From: Vibrio sp. MEBiC08052
GTDB taxonomy: Bacteria; Pseudomonadota; Gammaproteobacteria; Enterobacterales; Vibrionaceae
Direction of reading: 5' to 3'
Length of the DNA: 64,000 bases
NCBI RefSeq assembly: GCF_001506075.1
Contig: NZ_KQ947475.1
Coordinates: 2,523,595 to 2,587,594 of the forward strand
The translations under genes were made by a program, and so were the position numbers. Position 1 is the stretch's first letter. The number at the start of each line of letters is the position of its first letter. Positions 19,863-29,108 of the stretch are shown in pieces. Below the pieces are notes generated by a model. That model had not been told where the DNA came from and ran no database searches. It saw only the letters and a program-made list of their open reading frames with translations.

Positions 19863-21113
19863 TCAACTTCTGGATAAATAATCAGCCCGGCCGACCCACT
19901 TATAACTGGTGAGTTCTTCAAGCCCCATCGGTCCCCGGGCATGTAATTTTTGCGTTGAAACAGCGACTTCGGCACCTAAACCAAACTGAGCACCGTCAGT
20001 AAAACGCGTTGAAGCATTGACATACACCGCGGCAGAATCGACAGCATTGATAAATTGTTCAGCATGATCGAGCCGATTGGTCATAATCGCATCCGAGTGA
20101 CTGGCATGATGCTCACGCATATGTTGAATGGCTTGATCGATATTATTAACCACTTTCACACCAAGCGTATAACTCAGCCACTCCGTATCAAAATCACCAT
20201 CCTGAGCAGCTCTCAGAGATACTGCACCCGCCAGCCCCGCCTGCGCTGATGCATCAGCAACAAAAGTCACCTGTTCACTCAAACGCTGAGCCAACAATGG
20301 TAAAAACTCAGCGGCAATCTGCTCATGAACCAATAGTGTATCCAATGCATTACAAGCCGATGGACGCTGCACTTTCGCATTTTCAATCACATCCAGAGAG
20401 CGGTTCAGGTCAGCACTGTCGTCGATAAACATATGGCTGATACCAAATCCACCGATAATTACCGGAATGGTGCTATTTTCCTGACACATTTTGTGTAGCC
20501 CGGCACCACCGCGTGGAATAATCATATCGACGTATTGATCCAGCTTCAGTAGCTCGCTGACCAGTGCTCGTTCCGGATTCTCAATATATTGAACGGATGC
20601 GGCTGGTAATCCGGCTTTTTCCAATGATGATTGAATAACTTTGACCAGTGCCATATTCGAGTTAAACGTTTCTTTGCCACCTCGTAATATACTGGCATTA
20701 CCGGTTTTCAAACATAACGCGGCAATATCAATCGTGACATTGGGTCGCGCTTCATAAATAACACCAACAACCCCTAATGGCACACGACGACGAGAAAGAG
20801 ACATCCCATTTTCCAGAATACGGCTATCCATTTCTCGTCCAACTGGGTCCTGTAAACCAACCACATTGCGTACATCACTGGCAATGCCGGCTAAACGCTC
20901 GGTATTGAGTAATAACCGATCCAACAAAGCATCACTCAATCCCGACTGACGCCCCAGCTCAATATCCTGTGCATTCGCAGCCAAAATTGCATCGCGATTC
21001 GCTTCCAGCTCATCGGCAATGATGGTTAAAGCTCGATTTTTCTGTGCCGTTGTGGCGGTTGATAATTGAAAAGCGGCTTCTTTAGCGGCTTTTCCCATCA
21101 ATATTAGGTCCAC
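19863..21113 (-). CDS. proA: Glutamate-5-semialdehyde dehydrogenase (gamma-glutamyl phosphate reductase)
   Basis: ProA reduces gamma-glutamyl phosphate to glutamate semialdehyde in proline synthesis. The 416-residue aldehyde-dehydrogenase-fold protein has the catalytic cysteine in [13 protein letters not shown], the [16 protein letters not shown] motif and the C-terminal [16 protein letters not shown]. The start is GTG at 21113 with AAGGAAG upstream, giving the family's usual (M)DL...[11 protein letters not shown]-terminus. It lies 14 bases after proB, and the two form an operon. Confidence 0.96.
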   Translation of the reverse strand: MDLILMGKAAKEAAFQLSTATTAQKNRALTIIADELEANRDAILAANAQDIELGRQSGLSDALLDRLLLNTERLAGIASDVRNVVGLQDPVGREMDSRILENGMSLSRRRVPLGVVGVIYEARPNVTIDIAALCLKTGNASILRGGKETFNSNMALVKVIQSSLEKAGLPAASVQYIENPERALVSELLKLDQYVDMIIPRGGAGLHKMCQENSTIPVIIGGFGISHMFIDDSADLNRSLDVIENAKVQRPSACNALDTLLVHEQIAAEFLPLLAQRLSEQVTFVADASAQAGLAGAVSLRAAQDGDFDTEWLSYTLGVKVVNNIDQAIQHMREHHASHSDAIMTNRLDHAEQFINAVDSAAVYVNASTRFTDGAQFGLGAEVAVSTQKLHARGPMGLEELTSYKWVGRADYLSRS

Positions 21114-21127
21114 GCTATTCTTCCTTT

Positions 21128-22267
21128 TTATTCCTGAATCACAACCATATCATCCCGATGTACCACTTCGGAACCATAATCATGCCCCAACAGTTCATGA
21201 ATTTCTTTACTATGTTTGCCCTGAATGATCTCCAGATCCTGACTGGAATACGAAGAAATCCCCCGGGCAATGACCTGCCTTGACTGATTGAGAATGATTG
21301 CCACATCGCCCCGGGAAAACACACCGTAAATTGCGATGATCCCTTTTGCCAGTAAACTACTTCCCTGAGAAACAACCGCGTTCACGGCACCATCATCAAT
21401 CATAATCTCACCGGATGCAGCAGGCCCTGCCAGAATCCAACGTTTGCGATTTTCCAACGCTTCTTCCAGCGGTAAGAATCGAGTGCCTTGAGGATGTTCG
21501 CTCAATGAATCCGCAATCACATTCGGGGCCCGCCCAGAAGCAACAATTACTTCAATACCGGCTCGACGAGCAATATCTGCGGCTTGCAACTTGGTTGCCA
21601 TACCGCCGGTTCCGAGTGTCGTGCCGCTTCCCCCTGCAATTTTCCGCAGCGTGTCATCAATTTTTTTGACTTCTCGAATCAACTCAGCATTCGGATCCTT
21701 GCGCGGGTCAGCCGTAAATAATCCTTTTTGATCCGTTAAAAGCAGTAGCTTATCGGCACCACATAATATTCCGACCAACGCGGATAAATTGTCATTATCG
21801 CCGACTTTAATTTCAACGGTTGCCACAGCATCGTTTTCATTCACTATCGGGATAATGTCATGCGCTATCAACGAATTCACGGTATCTCGTGCATTTAAAA
21901 AACGTTCACGATCTTCTAAATCGGCACGGGTCAGTAACATCTGACCAATTTTGAGACCATAAATCGAGAATAGAGACTCCCAAGTCTGGATAAGCTGGCT
22001 TTGACCAACGGCTGCCAGTAACTGCTTACTTGCGATCGTATTCGGTAATGCCGGATAGCCGAGGTGCTCCCTTCCGGCAGCAATCGCCCCGGAAGAAACT
22101 AAAACAACGGCATGTCCCTGACGCTTCAACTCAGCACACTGCCGGACAAGCTCTACCATTTGTGCCCGGTCAAGCGCTAGCGTTCCGCCAGTCAGGACAC
22201 TGGTTCCCAACTTGATAATAATTGTTTTTGATTGTCGTTCTTTTTCAGGTTGTTCTATCGCCATCAT
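21128..22267 (-). CDS. proB: Glutamate 5-kinase
   Basis: ProB phosphorylates glutamate in the first, proline-inhibited step of proline synthesis. The N-terminal amino-acid-kinase domain starts [14 protein letters not shown] and includes [18 protein letters not shown] and [17 protein letters not shown]-terminal PUA domain begins around residue 280. I use the ATG at 22267 (379 residues); a TTG precedes it and a second ATG follows, so the exact start is not certain. It is separated from crl by a hairpin terminator. Confidence 0.95.
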   Translation of the reverse strand: MMAIEQPEKERQSKTIIIKLGTSVLTGGTLALDRAQMVELVRQCAELKRQGHAVVLVSSGAIAAGREHLGYPALPNTIASKQLLAAVGQSQLIQTWESLFSIYGLKIGQMLLTRADLEDRERFLNARDTVNSLIAHDIIPIVNENDAVATVEIKVGDNDNLSALVGILCGADKLLLLTDQKGLFTADPRKDPNAELIREVKKIDDTLRKIAGGSGTTLGTGGMATKLQAADIARRAGIEVIVASGRAPNVIADSLSEHPQGTRFLPLEEALENRKRWILAGPAASGEIMIDDGAVNAVVSQGSSLLAKGIIAIYGVFSRGDVAIILNQSRQVIARGISSYSSQDLEIIQGKHSKEIHELLGHDYGSEVVHRDDMVVIQE

Positions 22268-22334
22268 CAATCATACGATCTAAGTAGAAAAGGAGAGATT
22301 CTTTTTAGCAATCAAAAGGGCAATTCACAAGTAG

Positions 22335-22359
22335 AAAAAGGTGCTGCTGCACCTTTTTT
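22335..22359. terminator. Terminator between crl and proB
   Basis: Stem AAAAAGGTGC/GCACCTTTTT with a TGCT loop, nearly symmetrical, so it can work in both directions. On the minus strand it follows crl and precedes proBA. Confidence 0.75.
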
Positions 22360-22385
22360 AACAGAATGAGAAAATAAGATGAGAA

Positions 22386-22778
22386 CTATTTATCGACCAA
22401 AAGTGGATCACAGGTGGCTAGCTCACAACCAAATTGATCTTTGAGTAACGTTTCCAGCTTCGCGTGGAACGCTTTTTGAGTTCGATGAACTTCTTCTAGT
22501 GCCTGAGGTTGAGGCTCTTCAAGGACCCAATTTCCGGCGCGATCATATCGACCAATCGCATATTTTGCTTCGAACAGCTGTTCATTCGAGTGTGATAATG
22601 ACATCCACCACCCCCAAAACTCCCTCACTTCCGGTGATTTTTTATCATTGACACAAACGGCCAGACAATCAAACAGGTAAGTTCCACTCTGATATTGTTC
22701 TTCTCTCAAATATGGACCTAACAATCTAAAGGCTGCATTTAATCGGTGATGGGTTGGTTCCTTACTCAATTCTGGCAT
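22386..22778 (-). CDS. crl: Sigma factor-binding protein Crl
   Basis: Crl binds RpoS directly and favours assembly of the sigma-S holoenzyme, which raises expression of stationary-phase genes. The 130-residue protein carries the conserved LGPYLRE...YLFDCLAVCVN and EFWGWWMSL segments. The family occurs only in gammaproteobacteria. It lies next to frsA and near proBA and gpt, the same cluster as in E. coli. No promoter is evident, but a hairpin terminator follows it. Confidence 0.93.
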   Translation of the reverse strand: MPELSKEPTHHRLNAAFRLLGPYLREEQYQSGTYLFDCLAVCVNDKKSPEVREFWGWWMSLSHSNEQLFEAKYAIGRYDRAGNWVLEEPQPQALEEVHRTQKAFHAKLETLLKDQFGCELATCDPLLVDK

Positions 22779-22862
22779 TTCAGCACTCCTTTTTTACAGA
22801 ATTGCATGTCACTCTAAAAGTTCAACAAAGCGCATATCTAGTAAATAAAATAGCACAAAAAG

Positions 22863-24107
22863 TCACTGAATCAGTTCATCTTCGAGCCAGTTTATCGCCA
22901 AATCGAGGGCTTGCTCATATCCGTGAAATAATGTCTTTGACTTAATCTCTTTTGCCCGACCACCAACGCTATAGGATGCAACTAGTTGGTTATCTGAATA
23001 AGGCGATACCGGATCGCCTTCCAATCCCAAGGCCAGAATGGGTGTTTTTGTCTTTCTACCGACAAGAAATCCTTGGGCTTTGAGTGACCACGCCCGCAAC
23101 TGCATTGATAAACTGTCAATATCGACCACGCTTTTTCCTAATCGGGATGCCAGTACATCCAGATACATCTTCGGCATCCGTTTTAGTTTTTCAGGAGAAG
23201 ACAAAATATCATGCACTGGAGCCCCCAAAGAGATACAGGCTCTGATTTTACTGGACTCAACAAATGACAGCCGGATCATCGCATTGCCGCCGAAACGAAA
23301 ACCAATTAATCCGACCCGGTGGTGATCGACCCAAGGTAAACGAGCAAGCTGATTAAGAACGGCTTGGTGGAGAACGGAGGTATCTTCGGTTAAAGGCCAT
23401 TGCGAATTATACCCAATGGACGGCATATCAACCGTCAACATTGCAATATCCCTCTGCGCCAGATAATCTCGGAATAAGCGCCACATATCGGTTTGCAGAC
23501 TATCCAGACCGGCCGTTACAATGACAACTGGCTGAGGGCGCTCCGTATGCGATAAATGCAAATGAGCAACAATTTTCTTGTTCTTATACGGAAACTCCAA
23601 CTGTTTCACAATGTATCCAGAACGTTTTGCAGCTTCCGTATAGGCGGTGTTTGCCAATGCCTGAGCCTGGATGGCAAGCGTGTCATTCTTAAGATGTGGG
23701 TATCCAGCAATACTAAAACATAAGGAAGCGGTAAACATTCGCTCGGCCGCAGCCTCGCCCTCAAGCTGATCGGACTCGTGCTGATAACGGACACCTAATT
23801 TATTCCATTCATAAGCCCAGTTTCCTTGCCGATATCCCATCACCGTATCCAGCCATTTATCGACGGTTCTGGAGTGCAATGAAGATGCGATCCGCGCTAA
23901 TACTTCTTCCTGATCAATCGAATCAATACCCTGCCATGCCCATTGCATTCGCCTTAATGTCCGATACCAAGCACCCTCAATTTTCTGAGCCACAAATCCT
24001 TGGCTGCTTGACATGTATTGGGTCAATGCCGAGGTTTCTTTAGCCTGTTTATGATTGTCAAATAATCGCTCAGAAAGGTTTTCACTGTTCTTGTTACTCT
24101 TAGGCAT
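22863..24107 (-). CDS. frsA: FrsA-family alpha/beta hydrolase-fold protein
   Basis: FrsA binds unphosphorylated IIA-Glc of the PTS and affects the balance between fermentation and respiration; its enzymatic role is disputed. I start at the ATG at 24107 (414 residues, MPKSNKNSENLSERL), which agrees with the family; the longer reading adds 24 residues over a terminator hairpin. The C-terminal domain has an alpha/beta hydrolase fold (VIVTAGLDSLQTDMWRLFRDYL). The nucleophile elbow reads GLIGFRFGGNAM, so the usual serine of GxSxG is missing, as I recall for the family. It lies between gpt and crl. Confidence 0.9.
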   Translation of the reverse strand: MPKSNKNSENLSERLFDNHKQAKETSALTQYMSSSQGFVAQKIEGAWYRTLRRMQWAWQGIDSIDQEEVLARIASSLHSRTVDKWLDTVMGYRQGNWAYEWNKLGVRYQHESDQLEGEAAAERMFTASLCFSIAGYPHLKNDTLAIQAQALANTAYTEAAKRSGYIVKQLEFPYKNKKIVAHLHLSHTERPQPVVIVTAGLDSLQTDMWRLFRDYLAQRDIAMLTVDMPSIGYNSQWPLTEDTSVLHQAVLNQLARLPWVDHHRVGLIGFRFGGNAMIRLSFVESSKIRACISLGAPVHDILSSPEKLKRMPKMYLDVLASRLGKSVVDIDSLSMQLRAWSLKAQGFLVGRKTKTPILALGLEGDPVSPYSDNQLVASYSVGGRAKEIKSKTLFHGYEQALDLAINWLEDELIQ

Positions 24108-24142
24108 AAATCGGGACCACTTCGGAAAATGTTTAAATTCAT

Positions 24143-24174
24143 CAAAAAAAAATGGTCCGTAACAGGACCATTTT
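24143..24174 (-). terminator. Terminator after gpt
   Basis: Minus-strand stem AAAATGGTCC/GGACCATTTT with a six-base loop running into a T tract. It lies about 30 bases after the gpt stop codon and closes the permease-gpt transcript. Confidence 0.85.
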
Positions 24175-24205
24175 CTCAAATTAGCATCAATTCATACGAA
24201 CAGAT

Positions 24206-24670
24206 CTATTTCAGCTTACGATTCACTGGCTCAACATAGGATAGTACAGTATCCCAAGGTTGTTCAATCCATGTATCCTGAGCGACATCAACGATGTATT
24301 CGTCGACTAAATCTTTACCGGCTGGCTTGGCACACACAGTCACAAGTTTAGCTTTTGGATACAACTCGCGAATTTTACGTGCTGTATCACCGCTATCTAC
24401 CAAATCATCGACAATCAAATACCCTTCACCATCATGTTCAGGTGCTTTAAGCACGTTCATATCGCGCTGATGATCATGGTCATAACTAGAAATACAGATA
24501 GTATCGACGTAACGAATACCCAATTCTCGGGCAAGAATTGCTGCTGGCACAAGTCCACCGCGACTCACCCCAATCAGACCTTTCCACTGTTCTGCGGGCA
24601 TTTGGCGCTCGGCAAGCTGACGACAATACATCTGCATATTATCCCATGTAATCAGGAATCTTTTGCTCAT
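24206..24670 (-). CDS. gpt: Xanthine-guanine phosphoribosyltransferase
   Basis: Gpt salvages guanine, xanthine and, less well, hypoxanthine into nucleotides using PRPP. The 154-residue protein has the PRPP-binding motif [14 protein letters not shown] near residue 84-97 and the N-terminal [17 protein letters not shown] typical of the enterobacterial/vibrio type. It begins only 37 bases after the purine permease on the same strand, so the two most likely form a purine-salvage operon under the PurR-type operator upstream of the permease. Confidence 0.96.
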   Translation of the reverse strand: MSKRFLITWDNMQMYCRQLAERQMPAEQWKGLIGVSRGGLVPAAILARELGIRYVDTICISSYDHDHQRDMNVLKAPEHDGEGYLIVDDLVDSGDTARKIRELYPKAKLVTVCAKPAGKDLVDEYIVDVAQDTWIEQPWDTVLSYVEPVNRKLK

Positions 24671-24707
24671 TGTTTTCTATCCAATTTTTTATCTAAAATC
24701 TAATTCG

Positions 24708-25997
24708 TTAACCTGCGATATATTTTACAACAAAAATCGCAGCCATGAACCACACGCTGAGTGAAACATGACGGGCTTTACCACTCAAGAGTTTAATTAC
24801 CGCATAGGAAATAAAACCTAAAGAGATACCTTCTGCAATTGAAGATGTGAGAGGCATCATTAAACAAGTCACGACAACGGGTGCAGCCTCTGTGAGATCA
24901 CGCCAGTCAATACCAACCAACCCGGAGAGCATCAGAATAGAAACATAAAGCAGCGCACCTGCGGTTGCATACGCGGGAATCATCCCTGCAAGAGGCGCAA
25001 AGAATAAAGCAAACAGGAAGAGAATTCCAACCACAACGGCCGTCAATCCTGTCCGTCCGCCAGTTGCAACACCAGCAGCACTTTCAATAAAAGAGGTTGT
25101 ATTCGATGTTCCGAGTAACGCACCAGCAACAGTTGCTGAAGAATCAGCCAATAATGCCCGGTTCAAACGAGGAATTTTTCCGTCTTCACCGATAAGATCT
25201 GCTTTTTGAGCAACACCAACTAAGGTCCCGGCCGTATCAAACAGGTCAACAAATAAGAATGCAAACACAACCGAAATCATCCCGACATCTAATAACGCTG
25301 AGAAATCTAGCTGTAGAAATGTGGGGGCAATACTTGGTGGCATCGAAACAAGCCCACCCCAGTGGACATCACCAAGCATCAAACCAATCGCACTGATCGC
25401 CAGAATAGCGATCATCACACCACCTTTTATATTGCGGTAAACCAGAGCGATCGTGAGGAAGAAACCGAGGGCACCTAAGACGCAGTGAAGTGAGGTAATA
25501 TGACCAAGAGAAACCAGTGTGGCTGAATTATCAACGATGATACCTGCATTTTTTAATGCGATGAAAGCAAGAAATAAACCGATCCCCGATGAAATGCCGG
25601 TTCTCAAAGACATCGGTATCGAATTGATAATCCATTCCCGAATCTTAAATAAACTCAGCAAGATGAACAACACGCCTGAAGCAAATACCGCAGCCAAAGC
25701 AACTTGCCACGTATACCCCATGCCGAGTACGACGGTATAGGTGAAAAATGCATTCAGTCCCATCCCGGGAGCCAACGCAATCGGATAATTTGCGATAAAT
25801 CCCATGATGAAACAGCCAACAGCGGCCGCCAAACAGGTTGCAACAAAAACAGCGCCACGATCCATACCTGTATCGGCTAAGATCGCTGGATTGACAAAAA
25901 TGATGTAAGCCATGGTCAGAAAAGTCGTAATTCCCGCAATGACTTCTGTTCGCATGGTTGTCCCATGTTCACTCAGTTTAAATAGCTTCTCGAGCAT
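24708..25997 (-). CDS. NCS2-family purine permease, AdeP/AdeQ-like
   Basis: The 429-residue protein is a polytopic NCS2 transporter of the AzgA-like branch. From memory it resembles the E. coli adenine permeases AdeP/AdeQ best (EHGTTMRTEVIAGITTFLTMAYIIFVNP, ALAPGMGLNAFFTY, FVDLFDTAGTLVGVAQKADL, GRTGLTAVVVGILFL). It should import adenine or another purine base with protons. It lies directly upstream of gpt, which acts on the imported class of bases, and its promoter carries a PurR-type operator. The exact substrate cannot be told from sequence alone. Confidence 0.88.
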   Translation of the reverse strand: MLEKLFKLSEHGTTMRTEVIAGITTFLTMAYIIFVNPAILADTGMDRGAVFVATCLAAAVGCFIMGFIANYPIALAPGMGLNAFFTYTVVLGMGYTWQVALAAVFASGVLFILLSLFKIREWIINSIPMSLRTGISSGIGLFLAFIALKNAGIIVDNSATLVSLGHITSLHCVLGALGFFLTIALVYRNIKGGVMIAILAISAIGLMLGDVHWGGLVSMPPSIAPTFLQLDFSALLDVGMISVVFAFLFVDLFDTAGTLVGVAQKADLIGEDGKIPRLNRALLADSSATVAGALLGTSNTTSFIESAAGVATGGRTGLTAVVVGILFLFALFFAPLAGMIPAYATAGALLYVSILMLSGLVGIDWRDLTEAAPVVVTCLMMPLTSSIAEGISLGFISYAVIKLLSGKARHVSLSVWFMAAIFVVKYIAG

Positions 25998-26017
25998 GAT
26001 GGTTCCTGTATAGATTC

Positions 26018-26033
26018 AAGTAAACGGTTGCGT
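26018..26033 (-). promoter_or_regulatory. PurR-type operator of the permease-gpt operon
   Basis: The minus strand reads ACGCAACCGTTTACTT, close to the PurR consensus ACGCAAACGTTTGCGT (13 of 16 positions). It lies about 20 bases before the permease start codon and just downstream of the predicted -10, where bound repressor would block initiation. Confidence 0.75.
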
Positions 26034-26049
26034 AAACGATTGGGAGGCG

Positions 26050-26055
26050 ATTATA
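26050..26055 (-). promoter_or_regulatory. Predicted -10 element of the permease-gpt promoter
   Basis: A consensus TATAAT on the minus strand lies 17 bases upstream of the PurR operator. The -35 region is weak (TAGAAT at 18-base spacing). Placement is inferred from sequence only. Confidence 0.5.
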
Positions 26056-26227
26056 GAGAGTAAAGACGGCAAATTCTAGCGTAATTGATATAAAAACTGA
26101 CCTAATAGTCAAGTTTATGAAACCTTGTAAATATTCCGATTTACACTACAAAAGTCATCAAAAATCCGCTTGTCATCCCCATAAGAGACTTAACTTAATA
26201 AGGCCAGACAATACCATGTGAAAGGAT

Positions 26228-26256
26228 AAAAAAACGCCACTTCACATGGAGTGGCG
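26228..26256 (-). terminator. Rho-independent terminator of the candidate small RNA
   Basis: Minus-strand stem CGCCACT/AGTGGCG with an eight-base loop, followed directly by seven T. No protein gene on this strand ends here, which suggests a separate RNA gene upstream. Confidence 0.8.
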
Positions 26257-26458
26257 CTGGAAAGGGGTCAAAATCTTCCAATAAATTTAGGGGTGAACAA
26301 AAATGTCCGAGCTGCAAGTTTCTATCGTTTCCAACTCTACAACAGACCATCAGAGCAAATTGGTCTAGTCAGAGTCCTGAATATCCCCATTAATCTCGCA
26401 GGGGAAATGCTCCATTCAGGCAACACCATAAACTGGTTAAATAGAAGCATTGCAAACA
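26228..26458 (-). ncRNA. Candidate small RNA gene of unknown family
   Basis: On the minus strand a good promoter (TTGTAA at 26487-26492, 16-base spacer, TATATT at 26465-26470) is followed about 230 bases later by a strong intrinsic terminator. There is no convincing reading frame between them. The transcript can form internal hairpins: CCTGAAT with ATTCAGG around a CCCC/GGGG pairing, and AGACCA with TGGTCT. Several GGA triplets occur, but not the dense repeats of CsrB-type RNAs. I do not recognise it as any named Vibrio RNA. It lies between the permease operon and pepD. Confidence 0.5.
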
Positions 26459-26464
26459 GAATCG

Positions 26465-26492
26465 AATATACCATAAAGAAAATTTATTACAA
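26465..26492 (-). promoter_or_regulatory. Predicted sigma-70 promoter of the candidate small RNA
   Basis: TTGTAA and TATATT are separated by 16 bases on the minus strand within AT-rich DNA. Initiation is expected near 26458. Confidence 0.5.
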
Positions 26493-26829
26493 TAAAATCG
26501 TGATAAAAATCAAATAAAACTAATTTCTGTCAATTTTTATTGAGGTTTATGTAATTAAATTACCAAATTTAAACTTAATTATGAAAATTTATTCCTTAAT
26601 CATAACAATAATAATCAATATAATTCATATTAATTTTTCAAAAAAACATTTCTCCTGCTATCCCCTGCATGATGAGGGTGATATTCTCTTGCTATCGACT
26701 GGTGCGCATGGGTCTTCAGTACAAGCTTGTCTTCACTAACGAATGCTTCAGTACAATGAAGCCTTAAGCACCAATTCAATTTGATTTGATCCACTTTTCA
26801 TTGACCACCTTGTGAAACAGGAGTTTTCA
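26493..26829. other. AT-rich intergenic region upstream of pepD
   Basis: No gene is seen here. The first 150 bases are very AT-rich. The 11-base sequence CTTCAGTACAA occurs twice in direct orientation (26714-26724 and 26746-26756), 32 bases apart. I could not assign a clear pepD promoter. Confidence 0.5.
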
Positions 26830-28311
26830 GTGTCAGAATTCCAATCCGAAATTAGTCATCTTTCACCCTCTCTCGTCTGGAAGTTTTTCGATAAGATATG
26901 TTCTATCCCGCATCCTTCATACCATGAAGAAAATCTAGCGCAATACATTATCGAATGGGCTCAGGGGCAATCACTTGATGTCAGGCGTGATCCAACGGGT
27001 AATATTTTTATTAAGAAACCAGCAACATCAGGTATGGAAAACCGAAAGGGTGTCGTGCTGCAAGCGCATCTGGATATGGTGCCACAGAAAAATGAGGAGA
27101 CCGTTCATAACTTCGAACAGGATCCGATTCGTCCTTATATTGATGGTGAGTGGGTCACCGCTCAAGGCACAACCCTTGGTGCAGACAATGGTATCGGGAT
27201 GGCAACCTGTCTGGCGGTTTTAGCCTCAGACAATATCCAACACGGCCCTTTAGAGGTGCTGTTAACGATCAATGAAGAAGCAGGTATGGCCGGTGCATTT
27301 GGTCTGGAACCGGGTTACCTTGAAGGAGAGATCCTGCTGAATACCGACTCAGAACAGGAAGGGGAAGTTTACGTCGGATGTGCCGGAGGAATTAACGGAC
27401 TGCTCGCTTTTGATATTGAACGCTGTCAAGTTCCGGCAAATCATGTGATCCGAAAACTTCAGCTCAAAGGTCTCAAAGGCGGCCATTCTGGCTGTGATAT
27501 CCATCTCGGCCGAGGCAATGCCAATAAACTGTTAGCGCGATTTTTGGCACAACATGCCGAGCCCCTCGCGCTCCGGCTGATTGATTTTCAAGGCGGCTCG
27601 CTGAGAAATGCCATTCCTCGTGAAGGTTTTGTTACCTTATGTCTGCCTGCAGAAAATGTATCCAAACTGACAGAAGCATTCCAATGTTTCACCGCAACAA
27701 TTAGTCAGGAGCTGGAACAAGCTGAAGGGAATATCATAACTGAATGCCATGACGTTGAGCTGAACTCGGAACAATATCAGGTATTTGATTTATCGACGCA
27801 GCAACGTTTCATTGCAACACTCAATGCCAGTCCCAATGGCGTGATTCGCATGAGTGATGATTTTCCCGGAGTGGTCGAAACCTCACTGAATCTAGGAGTC
27901 GTCAAAACTGAAGCATCAACAATTTCGATCCTCAGTTTGGTCCGTTCTTTAATCGACTCAGGTCGTCAACAGGTAGAAAGCAGTCTGAGGTCTATTGCCG
28001 AACTTGCACATGCAAAAGTTGATTTCTATGATGCTTATCCTGGTTGGAAGCCTGATACGAATTCAGCCATTATGGCCATTTTCAGAGAACAGTACGAAAA
28101 TATCTATGGTCATAAACCGCATATTATGGTGATCCATGCAGGCCTCGAGTGTGGATTATTTAAGCGCCCCTATCCGGATATAGATATGGTGTCGTTCGGT
28201 CCGACTATTAAGTTCCCGCATTCTCCGGATGAAAAAGTGCAGATCAGCACAGTTCAGCAATTCTGGGAACAAATGATCGTCATGCTGAAAAGCATCCCCG
28301 AAAAAGACTAA
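26830..28311 (+). CDS. pepD: Aminoacyl-histidine dipeptidase (peptidase D)
   Basis: PepD is a cytoplasmic M20 metallopeptidase that hydrolyses Xaa-His dipeptides such as carnosine. I start at the GTG at 26830, which has CAGGAG eight bases upstream and gives the family-like N-terminus SEFQSEISHLSP (493 residues); an earlier GTG at 26812 lies before that ribosome site. With this numbering the di-zinc ligands and catalytic residues are H80, D82, D119, E149, E150 and D173, with a C-terminal histidine in FPHSPDE. In E. coli, too, pepD neighbours gpt. Confidence 0.95.
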   Translation: MSEFQSEISHLSPSLVWKFFDKICSIPHPSYHEENLAQYIIEWAQGQSLDVRRDPTGNIFIKKPATSGMENRKGVVLQAHLDMVPQKNEETVHNFEQDPIRPYIDGEWVTAQGTTLGADNGIGMATCLAVLASDNIQHGPLEVLLTINEEAGMAGAFGLEPGYLEGEILLNTDSEQEGEVYVGCAGGINGLLAFDIERCQVPANHVIRKLQLKGLKGGHSGCDIHLGRGNANKLLARFLAQHAEPLALRLIDFQGGSLRNAIPREGFVTLCLPAENVSKLTEAFQCFTATISQELEQAEGNIITECHDVELNSEQYQVFDLSTQQRFIATLNASPNGVIRMSDDFPGVVETSLNLGVVKTEASTISILSLVRSLIDSGRQQVESSLRSIAELAHAKVDFYDAYPGWKPDTNSAIMAIFREQYENIYGHKPHIMVIHAGLECGLFKRPYPDIDMVSFGPTIKFPHSPDEKVQISTVQQFWEQMIVMLKSIPEKD

Positions 28312-28667
28312 GTCATGATATGCCGTAGCGGAAAATAACACCGTCCGCTGCGGTGAACACCATACCAACATGACGTAAATTTAAGCAACTTATCCCATTG
28401 AAAATAAAAATAATTTAGTTGTAAGCTTCAATGTACGACATCTATCATGATTATTTATCGTTACGGATAATTTTTTTATTCGCTCAATACTGAAACTGCT
28501 GGTAGTGTTCCCTCTGGCAAAGTCACATCTGTTTAAAAATCAAGCGCGCTTCTGTATAAGATGCTCCCTAATAGCTATGATTGCCAATGGGGGAATAGCC
28601 TTGCAGGAATAAAATTGCCCAGCGCCTTTCCTATCGATTCAACGTCTATTAATCGAAGAACATAAAA
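28312..28667. other. Intergenic region between pepD and the rimB-like gene
   Basis: No gene is seen. An imperfect inverted repeat follows pepD (CCGTAGCGGA near 28323 and TCCGCTGCGG near 28343) without a T run. A possible promoter for the next operon lies at 28532-28560. Confidence 0.5.
28532..28560 (+). promoter_or_regulatory. Possible promoter of the rimB-like/rimK operon
   Basis: TTTAAA and TATAAG are separated by 17 bases, about 108 bases before the first start codon. Only the -10 is convincing. Confidence 0.35.
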
Positions 28668-29108
28668 ATGAATGAAAAAATTATGATTGGCTGGAGAGAA
28701 ACTCTCAGTCTCCCAGCTTTGGGAATTCACACGATCAATGCAAAGATCGATACTGGCGCAAAGACATCTTGTCTCCACGCATTTAAAGTAAAAACTTTCA
28801 AAAAAGAAGGCGTACAATGGGTACGATTCTGGTTACATCCCCATCAAAAGGACGATTCAGAAGTTGTCATTTGTGAGGCGCCAGTAATCGACCGACGCAC
28901 CGTCAGAAACTCCGGCGGCTATGAGGAAAAACGTTATGTAATCCGTACAGAGATTAAGCTTGGCACGGAGCAATGGCCAGTCGATATTACGCTGACGAAC
29001 CGTGAAAATATGGCATTCCGAATGTTATTAGGCAGGACAGCGATGCGCCCGAGAATCATCGTTGATCCGGATGCATCATTTCTACTGACTTCTGGTGATA
29101 ACGCATGA
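28668..29108 (+). CDS. RimB-like retropepsin-fold putative ATP-dependent zinc protease family protein
   Basis: The 146-residue protein belongs to the family annotated as putative ATP-dependent zinc proteases (Pfam Zn_protease, DUF785), which has a retropepsin-like fold. The aspartate motif is visible as [14 protein letters not shown] near residues 25-38. A second hallmark, [18 protein letters not shown], is in the C-terminal part. Its stop overlaps the rimK start by four bases. In pseudomonads a protein of this family (RimB) removes the glutamate tail that RimK adds to S6; that role here is inference from pairing. Confidence 0.85.
   Translation: MNEKIMIGWRETLSLPALGIHTINAKIDTGAKTSCLHAFKVKTFKKEGVQWVRFWLHPHQKDDSEVVICEAPVIDRRTVRNSGGYEEKRYVIRTEIKLGTEQWPVDITLTNRENMAFRMLLGRTAMRPRIIVDPDASFLLTSGDNA

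Noticed and set aside
26098..26250. Purine riboswitch before the permease
   Set aside because: The conserved loop-loop elements of the purine aptamer are not present; the PurR operator explains regulation better.
26228..26458. Assignment of the candidate small RNA to the CsrB/CsrC type
   Set aside because: It has only about six GGA triplets, without the repeated AGGA hairpin loops of that family.
26251..26517. 88-residue plus-strand reading frame upstream of pepD
   Set aside because: It has no good ribosome site, has unusual composition, and lies antisense to the candidate small RNA with its promoter and terminator. I judge it non-coding.
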